A stretch of DNA of 35,872 nucleotides, from IMG/VR virus record IMGVR_UViG_3300043788_000069, positions 1 through 35,872 of that record. One strand, written 5' to 3'. This stretch comes from a virus. The notes under the pieces are model-generated. The model was not told where the DNA came from. It was given only the letters and a program-made list of their open reading frames with translations, and did not search any database. Below, piece after piece: positions 19,264 through 28,292 of the stretch. Numbering within the stretch: the stretch's first letter is position 1; each line of letters begins with the position of its first letter. The position numbers and the translations under genes are program-made.

Positions 19264-21363
19264 TCAGCTCCCGTAGGCAGCGGTTATGGGGGACCCCTGC
19301 CCTGCGATGCCGGTGAACTTCCCGCCCATCCCCTGCTGGTACTGCTGGATGATGTTCGTGAGGAGATTGCCGATCGCCTGCTTCTCAGGGGCACCTTTGC
19401 TCGTGCTGGTGTTCTGCCAGCCGCCGGGCGACATGGAGTTGATCCAGGGCTCGACCACTTTCTGGTAGATCTCTTGCGCGGTGGCGTTCTTCGGCACCTT
19501 GCCGGAAGTGACCGCCTGGTTGATCTGGCTCGTCATCGACTGCATGAAGGCACCCTCTCCCATGCGGCCGAATTTTTGATAGAAGGGGATGTTCGAACTG
19601 CGCGCATCGAAGATGCCGGCGAGCATCTGGTAGTTCTGAGCTGGGGTAGCGCCAGACACTCCCTGCGCGCCCTTGGACGCAAAGGTGCCGGCGTAGTTGT
19701 CCCAAGTCTGCGTCTCGGGATCTTTCTTGCCGGGGCCGAAGAGGGAAGAGATCGCGCCGACCGCCGCTCCCCCAACCGCTCCAATCGCAGTCCCGACCCC
19801 AGGAAGAATCGCAGTACCGATACCCGCTCCCGTCTCCGCGCCGCCGCGGATGTCAGAGCCCGTGGCACCCGACTGCCAGTTCTGCGAGAGATCGTAGATG
19901 CCACCAGCAGCCCCCAAGGCGCCGCCCGCTATGCCCAGTGCGCTAGCCCCGCCTGCCGCATCTCCAGCGGTTCCTGCGTCTCCTGCGGAAGCGCTATAGG
20001 CATCCACGGCAGCATTGTTGGTCGACTGCACATCGCTTGCGACTTGAGCGCCTTCGGCTGCACCGTAGTCTCCTGGTGCGCCGACCGACACCGAGCCGGA
20101 AGGCAGCGGCGCCGTATACGATCCCATCTGCGAGGCCGTGGCGGAATTAAATTCAGATGCCACATCCGAGGATGCGGTTGATGCCGCAGCGCCCGCCCCA
20201 CTCGCCGCAAACGCGTTGTTGAAATTCGCCACCGAGGCGGGTGCGGATCCACCGAGGAGGCTCGACAGCAGCGTCTTGGCGTTGCCGAGTGTCCCGCTGC
20301 CAGAGGATAGCCCGTTCTGCAGCGCGTAGGCCGCCATCAGGTTCTGCATGAGGTTGCCGACTTGTTGCGAGAGCGCGGTGTCAGACTGGATCTGTAAACC
20401 TATGGCCGTTTCAAGGCCCTGCATGCCGATCTGCCCGAAGCCCAAGGACGCCTGCAGCATCTCCTGGAAGGCGGTCTGGGCGAACTGAGCGCCGAGCGTC
20501 TTGACCTGGATGCCCTCGGCAGTTGAATTAAGCCAGGTGTTGTACGCCTGATCGCCGGTGGCGAAATAGGAATTGAGGACGTTCTGCTTGGTGACGGCGG
20601 CTTGATTGTCGATCTGCTGGGTGTAAGCGGCGGCGACGGACGAGTCCTGTATCCCCTGGCTCGCGAGCATGGAGGTGATCTGCTGCTTCTGCGCCTGTGT
20701 CTGCTGATCGAGCGCCAACTGGTCGGCGGGTTTAAGTGTGCCCGCCTGGTAGTCGGCAAAGTTCGTTTGCGCGATCGTCTGAGCGGCTTGGCCCGAATTG
20801 ATGAGGTCCTGCGCTTCAGTGCTCGTCCAGTCGACGTACTGCTGCTGGGACGGGGTGAGTTGCTGGTTCTCGAACTGCTTGAGGAACGACTGCGAGGCGT
20901 TGAGGTACGGGGCTGATGCCGCCGTGATGGCTCCAACCTCGGAGTTCGTCTGGTTCTGCGCACCCTTAGCCTGCAGCAATCCCACGCCCGCCGCGACCCC
21001 GTAGGGCGCGAGCTGCCCTAAAAGGCTGGCCCCGCTCTGCCCTCCGGTGAGGCCGCCCAAGAACTGCTGCCAGGTGGAGGGAGTCGTGTAACCTCCGGGA
21101 GAAGTAGTTCCGCCCCCTGTACCTGTGGTGGGAGGCAGCGGGGAAGTCGTGCCGATGCTGGATGTAGCGGGAGTCCCCGATCCTGAGCCCATGACGCCCG
21201 CGAGAGAGGGATCGGTGAGCCCGATGTTGGCGTTGGCAGGACCCGCGGGACCGGCGGTGCCAGAGGTGGAGCCCCCGAACTGCATCACGGTCGGATCGGG
21301 ATTAAACAACTGATAGCTCGGGTCCGAGCTATCCATTGTCGATGACCAGTCAGTGCCCGGCAC
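19264..21363 (-). CDS. Ejection-type virion protein with glycine zipper, 699 aa
   Basis: GTG 21363 follows AAGGAG. It has a Pro/Gly/Thr-rich start, a Gln-rich helical body (NQQLTPSQQQYVDWTSTEAQ, DQLALDQQTQAQKQQITSML) and, at residues ~471-543, a strong glycine-zipper region (ASALGIAGGALGAAGGIYDL, TGAGIGTAILPGVGTAIGAV, GGAAVGAISSLFG) expected to insert in membranes. The end is polar and helical. This layout suits a podovirus inner protein that forms a trans-envelope channel. It is first of the three-gene ejection block. Confidence 0.75.
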   Translation of the reverse strand: MPGTDWSSTMDSSDPSYQLFNPDPTVMQFGGSTSGTAGPAGPANANIGLTDPSLAGVMGSGSGTPATSSIGTTSPLPPTTGTGGGTTSPGGYTTPSTWQQFLGGLTGGQSGASLLGQLAPYGVAAGVGLLQAKGAQNQTNSEVGAITAASAPYLNASQSFLKQFENQQLTPSQQQYVDWTSTEAQDLINSGQAAQTIAQTNFADYQAGTLKPADQLALDQQTQAQKQQITSMLASQGIQDSSVAAAYTQQIDNQAAVTKQNVLNSYFATGDQAYNTWLNSTAEGIQVKTLGAQFAQTAFQEMLQASLGFGQIGMQGLETAIGLQIQSDTALSQQVGNLMQNLMAAYALQNGLSSGSGTLGNAKTLLSSLLGGSAPASVANFNNAFAASGAGAAASTASSDVASEFNSATASQMGSYTAPLPSGSVSVGAPGDYGAAEGAQVASDVQSTNNAAVDAYSASAGDAGTAGDAAGGASALGIAGGALGAAGGIYDLSQNWQSGATGSDIRGGAETGAGIGTAILPGVGTAIGAVGGAAVGAISSLFGPGKKDPETQTWDNYAGTFASKGAQGVSGATPAQNYQMLAGIFDARSSNIPFYQKFGRMGEGAFMQSMTSQINQAVTSGKVPKNATAQEIYQKVVEPWINSMSPGGWQNTSTSKGAPEKQAIGNLLTNIIQQYQQGMGGKFTGIAGQGSPITAAYGS

Positions 21364-21555
21364 TCAAGTCTCCTTCGCGATGCCATTGCCGGCCGCAGGC
21401 CCGTTGCCGGCCTTGGGCGGTTGCATGATTCCCTGTTCCTTGGCCTGACGCACCAGATTGTCGATGAGCCCCGCCACATCGATGTAGCGCCCGATACCGA
21501 TGGCTTGCAGGATGAGCGAGAGTTCCTGCTCGGTCACGGTGAGATTGATCTTCAT
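21364..21555 (-). CDS. Small late protein, 63 aa
   Basis: ATG 21555 shares ATGA with the fibre-like gene's stop and is preferred to ATG 21567. MKINLTVTEQELSLILQAIG, VAGLIDNLVRQAKEQG is a compact strand-helix-helix protein of a type common in phage late regions, where such TEQELxLILxAL proteins stand next to tail genes. The function is unknown. Confidence 0.65.
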   Translation of the reverse strand: MKINLTVTEQELSLILQAIGIGRYIDVAGLIDNLVRQAKEQGIMQPPKAGNGPAAGNGIAKET

Positions 21556-22673
21556 GTGAACTGCCATTTCGCCGAGACTGGGACGTACGTGACGATGACG
21601 CTGTCATTCTGAGCGAGCGAGAGATTATTGGCGGAGCGGAACTGGTTAGCCGCAAGCGACCCACCATTGAGCGAGTCGAGCACCAGTGTGTTCGCTCCGA
21701 TATTGGTGATGAGCACCATCTGGAAGGCGCCTCCTGCTGCAAGTCCGGTGAGCGTGATGTTACCCCCAGAGGTATCCATCTCGAGTATTCCGCAGTTCGG
21801 CCAGCCGCCGCCTGGATTAAAGTCGTTGTAGGTCCCCGAGGCGATCGATGCTTGGATCCGCGTCGAGCTCGAGACCAGTCCTCCGTTGAGATTCGTCCAT
21901 TCGACGGGTGCCCCGAGGCCCTGGGAAGTGAGCACCTGACCCACTGTGCCGGCGCCTGTGCCACTCGCAGTTAAAAAAATCTCTCCGTGCTGCAGGAACT
22001 GCATGAGGATGGTGGAGTTGACGCGGATGCGGACATCGCCCGAGACGCCATTGAGCAGCGTCATGATGAGGTGGACGTTCGCTCCCGCAGTGCCGTTCTC
22101 ACCCCCAACAACAAAGGCATCGGCTGCCGGCCCGTTGGTGGAGTTGCCGCCTTGGAGTACCGCCAAGCCCCCGGGGCCGTTCATCGATGTGCCGCCCTGG
22201 AGCTGGAGCGTGCCACCGGTCCCGCCGAAGGAGGCCCCTCCGATCAGCCACAGCAGGCCCCCGGGCTGCGTACCCGATCCCTGAGTCTCACCGGCGGTGA
22301 TGCCGAGGTTGTTCCCGGGAGTGTTCGCATCGAACGCCTGATCGGTAATGATCCACGTCGAGACAGCCGTCCCGTTCCCACCCCCGCTCCCTAAGAGCAA
22401 TGCGGGTCCGGGTATCCCCGAGGGGTTCGGGAGCGCGAGACCCACGATGAAGTTGGTGTTACCGGCAAAAGTCTGCTGGTTGCCGGTGTACTGGATGTAG
22501 CCCGACTGGAAGGTGGGACTGTAAGCGCCCGCTGCCGCCAACGTGAAAACCGACGGCGGGATGCCCGCAATGGTCGCCGCCTGGTCCGAGAGCGTCTGCG
22601 AGAGAATCTCCATCCATGCCGTCCAGTCGCCCTGGCTCGGGTCGTACGGCAAGGGTTGGATGATCCCGGACAT
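21552..22673 (-). CDS. Tail fibre / spike-like protein, 373 aa
   Basis: The N-terminus (IIQPLPYDPSQGDWTAWMEI, SQTLSDQAATIAG) looks like a helical attachment region. The middle is Gly-rich with repeated strands of about 12-14 residues: LLWLIGGASFGGTGG, TLQLQGGTSMNGPGG, LAVLQGGNSTNGP, AFVVGGENGTAGA, a beta-solenoid pattern. The C-terminal third (LTGLAAGGAFQMVLITNIGA, LSLAQNDSVIVTYVPVSAKW) is a beta sandwich like those closing phage fibres. It is probably a receptor-binding appendage. It follows the propeller-like tail protein. Confidence 0.7.
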   Translation of the reverse strand: MSGIIQPLPYDPSQGDWTAWMEILSQTLSDQAATIAGIPPSVFTLAAAGAYSPTFQSGYIQYTGNQQTFAGNTNFIVGLALPNPSGIPGPALLLGSGGGNGTAVSTWIITDQAFDANTPGNNLGITAGETQGSGTQPGGLLWLIGGASFGGTGGTLQLQGGTSMNGPGGLAVLQGGNSTNGPAADAFVVGGENGTAGANVHLIMTLLNGVSGDVRIRVNSTILMQFLQHGEIFLTASGTGAGTVGQVLTSQGLGAPVEWTNLNGGLVSSSTRIQASIASGTYNDFNPGGGWPNCGILEMDTSGGNITLTGLAAGGAFQMVLITNIGANTLVLDSLNGGSLAANQFRSANNLSLAQNDSVIVTYVPVSAKWQFT

Positions 22674-22674
22674 A

Positions 22675-24243
22675 TCAACTTAAGAACATGTGCCAGCGCT
22701 CGCGCAGCTTGTACTCGAGCGCGAACAGCTTGAATTTGTAGATGAGTCCCTGCGTGTTGATGGTCATGCCGACGTGGCGGTTGAAGGTCGAGGGGAAGTT
22801 CACTCCGCCTGCGACATGGAGCTTGGTTCCGAGGGCGGGTTGTTGCGGGAAGGTGATGGGACGGGACGGAAAGTCGGTGTCGGCCGTGTCCGCAGTTGCG
22901 GTGATTGACCCGCCGACGAGGCTATAGGTCGCCTCGAATCCACCCACTGTCACTTCCTTCTTGGCGAGCTCGTCCTCCATCGGGTAGAGACCGGTCATGA
23001 TCTGACAGTTTGGAGCTGTGGTCGGATCCCCGAACAACTGATAGATGTTGCTGCCGATCATGCCAAAGAGAGCCGGCTGGTTTTGCACGAAGCCGCTGAC
23101 GAGTAGCGTGATCGTGCCGGCACTGCCGTAGTTGGCGAAAAACCAGCGTCGGTCGCCGGGTTCCTTCTCGAAATTCACCGCCACCACGGTGTTGCTGCCG
23201 AAGACCGGGTCATTGGCACGCTGAATCAGGAAGGCGGAGCACAGGATGTTGGCGATCGTGACCTGTCCGCCTGACATGGGCTTGGTGAAGTCGATGTACT
23301 GCCAGGTGCCATCGATGTCGCTCGATATCTTGGTGGCCGTGAGTCCATAGAGGATGAAGGCGCCATAGCGGTTGCCGAACAGCATGAAACGGTCGAGCGG
23401 GAAAACCGATCCCGGCTGATCGCAGCCGATCAGCGCCTGGATGTTGGTGTTCTGGAAAGTCGGAGTCGGCGGGATCGAGCCGAACGGCACGACGACATTC
23501 GATATGACATTGATGCCGGCAGTGCTGATGATGTAAAGCAGCCCGTTGGAGACGGTCAGCCTTTGAACCGTTGTCCTGATTTGTGGATCCGTAAGGGTAA
23601 AGAACCCCGCACCGTTGGCCGGGAGCCACGACGCTGCCGAATAATCTCCTGCCCCGGAGAAGAATATCTGACGCCCAGAGGCGATCCAGACGCGGCCGCC
23701 GAAGACGGCGATATCGTTGCCCGACGTAGGGACACCGGGACCGGTGATTTGGGTGAGTTGCGCGTAGGGGGTGTTCCAGACATATAAGCCTCTGCTGTCG
23801 ATGACGAGAACGACGGTATTTTGCCACTGAACCGCACGGGAACCCGCCCCGCTCAAGGAGGCGGAAATCTGCTGGACAGTATTTTTGGGAATCCATTGGC
23901 CGCCGGAATTGAATCCCCCGATCACGAACTCCCACACGTTCCCCGTGCTGCCGAAGAGAAGCAGGACTTCGCTGACTCCGCCGCTTAAGAAAACGATCGA
24001 GAAGGAGGCGCCGTAGTAGATGTTATCGGAGCCGAAGGTCCCCAATGCCGGGCTGATGTTCGGCACCACCTGGGCGTTCTCGGGACCGATCGGGATGATG
24101 TTCTCGAGGTTGTAGACCTTCCCCTGACCCACGGCCGTACGGGAGCCCGAGGTATCGACTCCCGTGATCTCGTTCTGCGCGAAGATGAGAGCCGGTGCCG
24201 GGTCTTTATCCGCGGCATTCGGGGGTTGCGGGACCTTCGGCAT
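22675..24243 (-). CDS. Beta-propeller tail protein (P22 gp10-like)
   Basis: A 522-residue, strand-rich protein with repeated blade-like motifs: YYGASFSIVFLSGG, VQWQNTVVLVIDSRGLYVWN, FGGRVWIASGRQIFFSGAGD, RFMLFGNRYGAFILYGL. An early N-terminal loop (GQGKVYNLENIIPIGPENAQ) is typical of the tail hub proteins that close the portal channel. P22 gp10, the packaged-DNA stabilising protein, is a similar length (about 470 residues) and follows gp4 in gene order, as here. The likely role is a tail adaptor/hub holding DNA in the head. The assignment is by pattern and position. Confidence 0.65.
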   Translation of the reverse strand: MPKVPQPPNAADKDPAPALIFAQNEITGVDTSGSRTAVGQGKVYNLENIIPIGPENAQVVPNISPALGTFGSDNIYYGASFSIVFLSGGVSEVLLLFGSTGNVWEFVIGGFNSGGQWIPKNTVQQISASLSGAGSRAVQWQNTVVLVIDSRGLYVWNTPYAQLTQITGPGVPTSGNDIAVFGGRVWIASGRQIFFSGAGDYSAASWLPANGAGFFTLTDPQIRTTVQRLTVSNGLLYIISTAGINVISNVVVPFGSIPPTPTFQNTNIQALIGCDQPGSVFPLDRFMLFGNRYGAFILYGLTATKISSDIDGTWQYIDFTKPMSGGQVTIANILCSAFLIQRANDPVFGSNTVVAVNFEKEPGDRRWFFANYGSAGTITLLVSGFVQNQPALFGMIGSNIYQLFGDPTTAPNCQIMTGLYPMEDELAKKEVTVGGFEATYSLVGGSITATADTADTDFPSRPITFPQQPALGTKLHVAGGVNFPSTFNRHVGMTINTQGLIYKFKLFALEYKLRERWHMFLS

Positions 24244-24905
24244 CAGGTCGGGCTCGAGTAGGGATTCGGGATGATGCGAGTGGCATACCCTGCAAAGCAG
24301 GCTTTCTTCACCCGCTGGTATTCGTTGAGGAAGAACGCCGCCTCACCCTGCGACTGCTGGTTTATTTTGGCCTTGTAGGCGGCGTAGTACTGCACCGGCT
24401 CCTGGAAGGGGATCGGGATGGTGTCCTGATCCGTGAGGTTCACCATGGGTGTCGGGTTGATCGCGACGTCCCACTCGGTGGTGTAGGTGATGTTCGGCAC
24501 CGGCGCGATGCAGAACTGGATCGGCGACACCCGGCTCCAGAACTGCGGCCACTGCTGGTAGTTCGCCCAGGACCTCATGAAAGTGGTGAGCCACGTGTAC
24601 GGACGATAGAGGAGCGTCGTGCGCTGCTGGTTGACGATCACCACGATGTTGAGCACATCGACCAGCTGTGCTCCGAATGGTGAGGGTAAAAAAGTCTGTG
24701 GGGTAATGAACTCCGTCCCCTGCACGAACTGCATCGAGGGGTAAACGTCGGGCGTGAGTATCTGGCGCAGGCACTTGGTGTCCTGCGCGAGTCGGTTGCG
24801 CGCCTCGTTGATGTAGTTGGTGAGGCTAGAGGTCGGCCACTGCTGGGCTAGCGGGTCGTGCAGGAGGTCCTGCACCTGCGCCTGGTAGTCAGAGAGAGCT
24901 GCCAC
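24243..24905 (-). CDS. Head-tail adaptor (P22 gp4-like)
   Basis: GTG 24905. A 220-residue protein with SDYQAQVQDLLHDPLAQQWP, TSSLTNYINEARNRLAQDTK CLR, the helical N-terminus usual in podovirus adaptor proteins that ring the portal. The middle is strand-rich (RTTLLYRPYTWLTTFMRSWA) and the end helical (QYYAAYKAKINQQSQGEAAF, YQRVKKACF), matching the gatekeeper pattern of an array of helices around a wing. It shares its terminal base with the next gene's ATG. Confidence 0.75.
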   Translation of the reverse strand: MAALSDYQAQVQDLLHDPLAQQWPTSSLTNYINEARNRLAQDTKCLRQILTPDVYPSMQFVQGTEFITPQTFLPSPFGAQLVDVLNIVVIVNQQRTTLLYRPYTWLTTFMRSWANYQQWPQFWSRVSPIQFCIAPVPNITYTTEWDVAINPTPMVNLTDQDTIPIPFQEPVQYYAAYKAKINQQSQGEAAFFLNEYQRVKKACFAGYATRIIPNPYSSPT

Positions 24906-24911
24906 ATCCCA

Positions 24912-25340
24912 TCACGCCTTCTTCGCGAGGGTCTTAGGGGGAGCGTCTTCGCCGGAAGAAACGCTCCCCCCTTGCCCCATCGGCGCATGCGTAGGACCCA
25001 CCCGCGCCGCCGATTCTGCTTTCGGTTTCCTGAACTCGCCCACCGAGTGAGGGAAGGGCGGAACCTCGTGGAACTGCACCAGAGCGAGAAGTTCCAGAGC
25101 CTCCCGCAACTCCAGGTTCCGCTTGCCGCCGAGCCAGCCGAGCCGCAGGAGAGCCGCTTCCTTGTTCGGATTCATGAACCCGAAGATGTGATGGGCGACC
25201 TCGCGCTTCACATCACGGTAGGTGCCATCGTGGCCGTCCGGGAACTCGAAATCCTTGCCGTCGTAGCGACCCGTGATGGTCTCGCCGAGGTAATGAACTA
25301 CGCGGACATACTGTTCGTTCAGGTCCTGCTCGATGTCCAT
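24912..25340 (-). CDS. Hypothetical structural-region protein, 142 aa
   Basis: Starts MDIEQDLNEQYVRVVHYLGE; a middle DGTYRDVKREVAHHIFGFMN and a Pro/Gly-rich C-terminus (PTHAPMGQGGSVSSGEDAPP). It lies between a head decoration-type protein and the adaptor. It may be a head-completion or assembly protein. No family was recognised. Confidence 0.65.
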   Translation of the reverse strand: MDIEQDLNEQYVRVVHYLGETITGRYDGKDFEFPDGHDGTYRDVKREVAHHIFGFMNPNKEAALLRLGWLGGKRNLELREALELLALVQFHEVPPFPHSVGEFRKPKAESAARVGPTHAPMGQGGSVSSGEDAPPKTLAKKA

Positions 25341-25347
25341 GGGGTCC

Positions 25348-26067
25348 TCAGTTGACGACGCTGATGGTGGAGGTGGCCGTGGTGCCCGACGCCTGAATCA
25401 TGTAGTTGCAGAGGACGCCTGACAGCATGAAGCCGTTGAAGTTGGTCGAGGCCGCGGCGATCGTGTTGAGCGTCGGCGCGGTCGATGGGGTGTTACCACC
25501 CGAGCAGGCCGCGGTCGTGTAGGCATCCAGCAGGATGATGGAGTTGTTGAACTGCCCACCGGAGGTGATGTTGGGCGCCATCGAGACGACGCAGTTCGCT
25601 GCGAGCTGGGCGTGCACGTAGGCACCCTCGAGGTTCGCTGGCGGGAAGGGAGTGACGGTCGCCGAGATCGTCTGCGTGGGACCACCGGCGAAGCTCGACG
25701 TAGACTGTGCAGTGAAGGGCGCGAAAAAGACCGGGATCACGGTGGTGGAGGTCACCGTCGCCGCCGTGATCGTGCAGTAGAACGTGAAAGTGGTGGTGGA
25801 CGGGATCGTCAGGATCCTGAATACGTTGCCGACCAGGATGCCGTTGCCGGTGAGTCCCGAGGTCGAGCCGCCGAAGGTGACGTAGTAGTTCGGCGGAACC
25901 CCCGCTGCGGGGTTCATGGTGAGTCCGTGCGCGGCGTTCGACGTGAAGGTCGCGATGTTGTTGGACACCGCGTAGGTCGCCCCCGCGCCCGCGGGAATCA
26001 CGAACTGCGAGATGCTCAACTGGGACTGAAGGTCAAACCCAGGAGTGCCGAGACGAAGCAGTGACAT
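25348..26067 (-). CDS. Head-associated beta protein, 239 aa
   Basis: Directly downstream of the major capsid gene (9 bases). It is Thr/Ser/Gly-rich and low in charge with VSNNIATFTSNAAHGLTMNP, GNVFRILTIPSTTTFTFYCT and later NCVVSMAPNITSGGQF. This is a beta-rich, Ig-like composition suited to a capsid decoration or head-fibre protein. The NNxATFTSxxAHGLT motif recurs in other phage virion proteins. Confidence 0.65.
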   Translation of the reverse strand: MSLLRLGTPGFDLQSQLSISQFVIPAGAGATYAVSNNIATFTSNAAHGLTMNPAAGVPPNYYVTFGGSTSGLTGNGILVGNVFRILTIPSTTTFTFYCTITAATVTSTTVIPVFFAPFTAQSTSSFAGGPTQTISATVTPFPPANLEGAYVHAQLAANCVVSMAPNITSGGQFNNSIILLDAYTTAACSGGNTPSTAPTLNTIAAASTNFNGFMLSGVLCNYMIQASGTTATSTISVVN

Positions 26068-26076
26068 ATGTGACCC

Positions 26077-27105
26077 TCAGATCGTCAGGAAAGTGAACTG
26101 CGTGCCGCTCGATCCGACCGTGCCCACGCGCGCCGTGGTGCGGGGCTTCGCCAGTACGAGCTCGAGCAGCGTCACCACCGCCCCGATGTACCCGAGCTGG
26201 TAGACGGGCAGCAGCGACTCGAAGCCGGTGAAGGCGAAGTTCGCCATCTGGTGGAAGTAGATCGAGAGGTAATTGCTGTTCCAGATGTAGAGCAACCCCT
26301 CCGGGCAATAGGGGTCGGCGTACACCGGCACCCCGCCGATATCGACCGCCCTGAAGAGCGCCCGCGGCCGGTCGGCATCGGAGTCGAATCCCATGCCGGG
26401 CTGGATCTGGTAGGACTCGAGCGGGGCGAAGTCATTGGCGACGAGCTTGAGCCACGTCCCAAGTCCGCAGACCGCCATGGTCGGCATCTCGGAGCCGTAT
26501 TTATTGGCCCCCACCAAGTACTGAAGAATTAAGGCCCGAGTAGGCGCGACACCGCCGGAGTTGTAGACCTTGGCCTGCCAGAAGGAGGAAGCCGTGCGGT
26601 TGATGTTGCCGTAGGTCGCGGCATTCGTCCCGTCATCGATCGCGCCATTGAGGCCGATCAGCTGCTGCGTGTTCGTGACGTTGTTGAAGAGCGCCTGCGA
26701 GAGCACGTCCACGGTCGAATTGGTGGCGTCGTTGAACACGGCCTCGATGCGCGGCACCACGGCGTGATCGTTCTGGATCGCCGCTTCCATCCCATAGAAG
26801 GGGATGGGGGTGATTAAACCCTTGAGATTAAACTCCGCCGGCTGAATGCCCTGGATGTTCGCTGGCTGCTGGAAGCCGCCATCGAATCCCACCCACTGCG
26901 GGATGGTGAGCGCCTGGCCTTGCACCGGGACGGTGACGGAGGAAATTCCCCCCGTCGCCGTCTTCGCGTTCTGCATCAGTCCCGCGATCGTCGGTGAGGC
27001 GTTGTAAATCTGCACGTACATCGTCGGGACGAACGCGCGACGGGTGATGGCTTGGTACTCAGTAAACTGTGCACCAACCGGCATTACGCCCGATGAAAAA
27101 GGCAT
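26077..27105 (-). CDS. Major capsid protein
   Basis: A 342-residue protein after a scaffold-like gene with AGGAGTCCGT before ATG. FTEYQAITRRAFVPTMYVQI, TVPVQGQALTIPQWVGFDGG and PFYGMEAAIQNDHAVVPRIE resemble the N-terminal and E-loop regions of HK97-fold coat proteins. The C-terminal part (LYIWNSNYLSIYFHQMANFA FTGFESLLPVYQLGYIGAVV) fits the P-domain strands. Length, context (portal-scaffold-coat) and composition make the call firm, although no family was aligned. Confidence 0.85.
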   Translation of the reverse strand: MPFSSGVMPVGAQFTEYQAITRRAFVPTMYVQIYNASPTIAGLMQNAKTATGGISSVTVPVQGQALTIPQWVGFDGGFQQPANIQGIQPAEFNLKGLITPIPFYGMEAAIQNDHAVVPRIEAVFNDATNSTVDVLSQALFNNVTNTQQLIGLNGAIDDGTNAATYGNINRTASSFWQAKVYNSGGVAPTRALILQYLVGANKYGSEMPTMAVCGLGTWLKLVANDFAPLESYQIQPGMGFDSDADRPRALFRAVDIGGVPVYADPYCPEGLLYIWNSNYLSIYFHQMANFAFTGFESLLPVYQLGYIGAVVTLLELVLAKPRTTARVGTVGSSGTQFTFLTI

Positions 27106-27166
27106 ACGGACTCCTACACCGTCACACGTCGCGGTGACTTATGCGCGGGGTCCTATTCCGAAATCG

Positions 27167-27685
27167 TCAGCCGGTCTGCCGGATAGGCTTGCGGCCTCGT
27201 AACTCTTGCTGGATGGCGTAGCCTTCCTTCTCGCGCCACGCCACGGGGTTCTCCCACATCTCTTTGAGATTGGGGACCTTGAGCGGCTGGAACTGAGGAG
27301 TCGAGGGCTCGGCGAGTGCCGCTCGCGACTGGAACAGCTCGATCACCACATCGATGTCCGTGATGCCGCGCTTCTCCATGAACTCCCGCACCGCTTTGAC
27401 CTCGAGGCCGGCTTCCTCGATTTTGGACTCTTCGGCCTGGAGTGCGGCTTTCGCCTGATTCGTGCGGATCTCATCCTTCAGCGCCTGCACGCGCTTCTCG
27501 GACTCTTCCTGCACCTTGCGCAGCGCTTCAGCCTGATCGAGCTCGGGGAAATTAAGCTCGGGCTTTTTCTGCTTGAGGAGTCGCTTGGTCTGCTCCGCGA
27601 GGTTGGGGTCGTTCATCATCTCGTGGACGAGCTTGCCGAGATTGATTCTCGCGCGGTCCTCGGCCGAGAGATCTTCGAGACCCAT
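27167..27685 (-). CDS. Scaffolding protein
   Basis: A 172-residue, highly charged, helical protein just upstream of the capsid gene. Coiled-coil segments LGKLVHEMMNDPNLAEQTKR, EALRKVQEESEKRVQALKDE and KAALQAEESKIEEAGLEVKA fill the first two-thirds. Its C-terminus (WREKEGYAIQQELRGRKPIR) is basic, as scaffold coat-binding ends often are. It would guide procapsid assembly and then exit. Confidence 0.8.
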   Translation of the reverse strand: MGLEDLSAEDRARINLGKLVHEMMNDPNLAEQTKRLLKQKKPELNFPELDQAEALRKVQEESEKRVQALKDEIRTNQAKAALQAEESKIEEAGLEVKAVREFMEKRGITDIDVVIELFQSRAALAEPSTPQFQPLKVPNLKEMWENPVAWREKEGYAIQQELRGRKPIRQTG

Positions 27686-27688
27686 GTC

Positions 27689-27901
27689 TTAACCCTTGGA
27701 GGGGAACTTGCGCTCGGTCTGACCCGGAGGTGAGACCGTCATGTCGGCCTGGCCCAATCCGCGGGCGTTGCCGGATGAAAGCCCGCCGACTTCCGAGTAG
27801 CGCCGCGGGTTCATGATGTTGCCCTTGCGGCGCTCGTTCGTGAGCGGATCGCGGATCGAAAGTCCATCGGCCGGCATGAAGAGTTTGCGGGGGGCTGGCA
27901 T
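27689..27901 (-). CDS. Small head-region protein, 70 aa
   Basis: Start ATG 27901, one base after the upstream stop; the upstream part of the frame is a shadow of the Gln-rich tail. It is basic and Pro/Gly-rich (MPAPRKLFMPADGLSIRDPL, NPRRYSEVGGLSSGNARGLG). It lies between a Gln-rich protein and the scaffold. The function is unknown. Confidence 0.6.
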   Translation of the reverse strand: MPAPRKLFMPADGLSIRDPLTNERRKGNIMNPRRYSEVGGLSSGNARGLGQADMTVSPPGQTERKFPSKG

Positions 27902-27902
27902 A

Positions 27903-28277
27903 TTAAACCTGCTGCTGCTGTTGAGGCTGCTGCTGTTGCTGAGGTTTCTGTTGGGTCTGTGGCTGTTGAGGCTCACCGGCTCCAATTTCGGCTGCGATCA
28001 TACGCTTCAAATCGGCTGGCAAGAAGCGATCTGAGTCTTCCTCATACTTTCCATACTTCTGAGTCATTGACTCACGCAGCCTGAACAAAAAATCCTTATC
28101 CTCACCTTCACCGAAATTCGCAATCGCTCTATCTATGAGTTTAACCATGTGACGGACAGCGACTTTCGCGGCTTCGTAGTCACCCTCTGGAGCTTGCGGA
28201 GTCAGAGCGCCAGAAGCTGCTGGCCCACCTCCAACTGCGGGCGAGTCCCTCGGCATCTGAATGTTGTCGTCTGGCAC
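27903..28277 (-). CDS. Head-region protein with poly-Gln tail
   Basis: Either GTG 28277 (VPDDNIQMPRDSPAV) or ATG 28256 could be the start; neither has a Shine-Dalgarno. A charged helical core (YEAAKVAVRHMVKLIDRAIA, EDKDFLFRLRESMTQKYGKY) is followed by PQQPQTQQ-type repeats ending with five Gln and Val, encoded by CAG/CAA runs. The core could be an assembly or scaffold-like protein. It follows a terminator, so a promoter may lie around 28278-28302 (TGG-TATTTT, weak). Confidence 0.6.
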   Translation of the reverse strand: MPDDNIQMPRDSPAVGGGPAASGALTPQAPEGDYEAAKVAVRHMVKLIDRAIANFGEGEDKDFLFRLRESMTQKYGKYEEDSDRFLPADLKRMIAAEIGAGEPQQPQTQQKPQQQQQPQQQQQV

Positions 28278-28292
28278 GCGCGGAAAATACCA

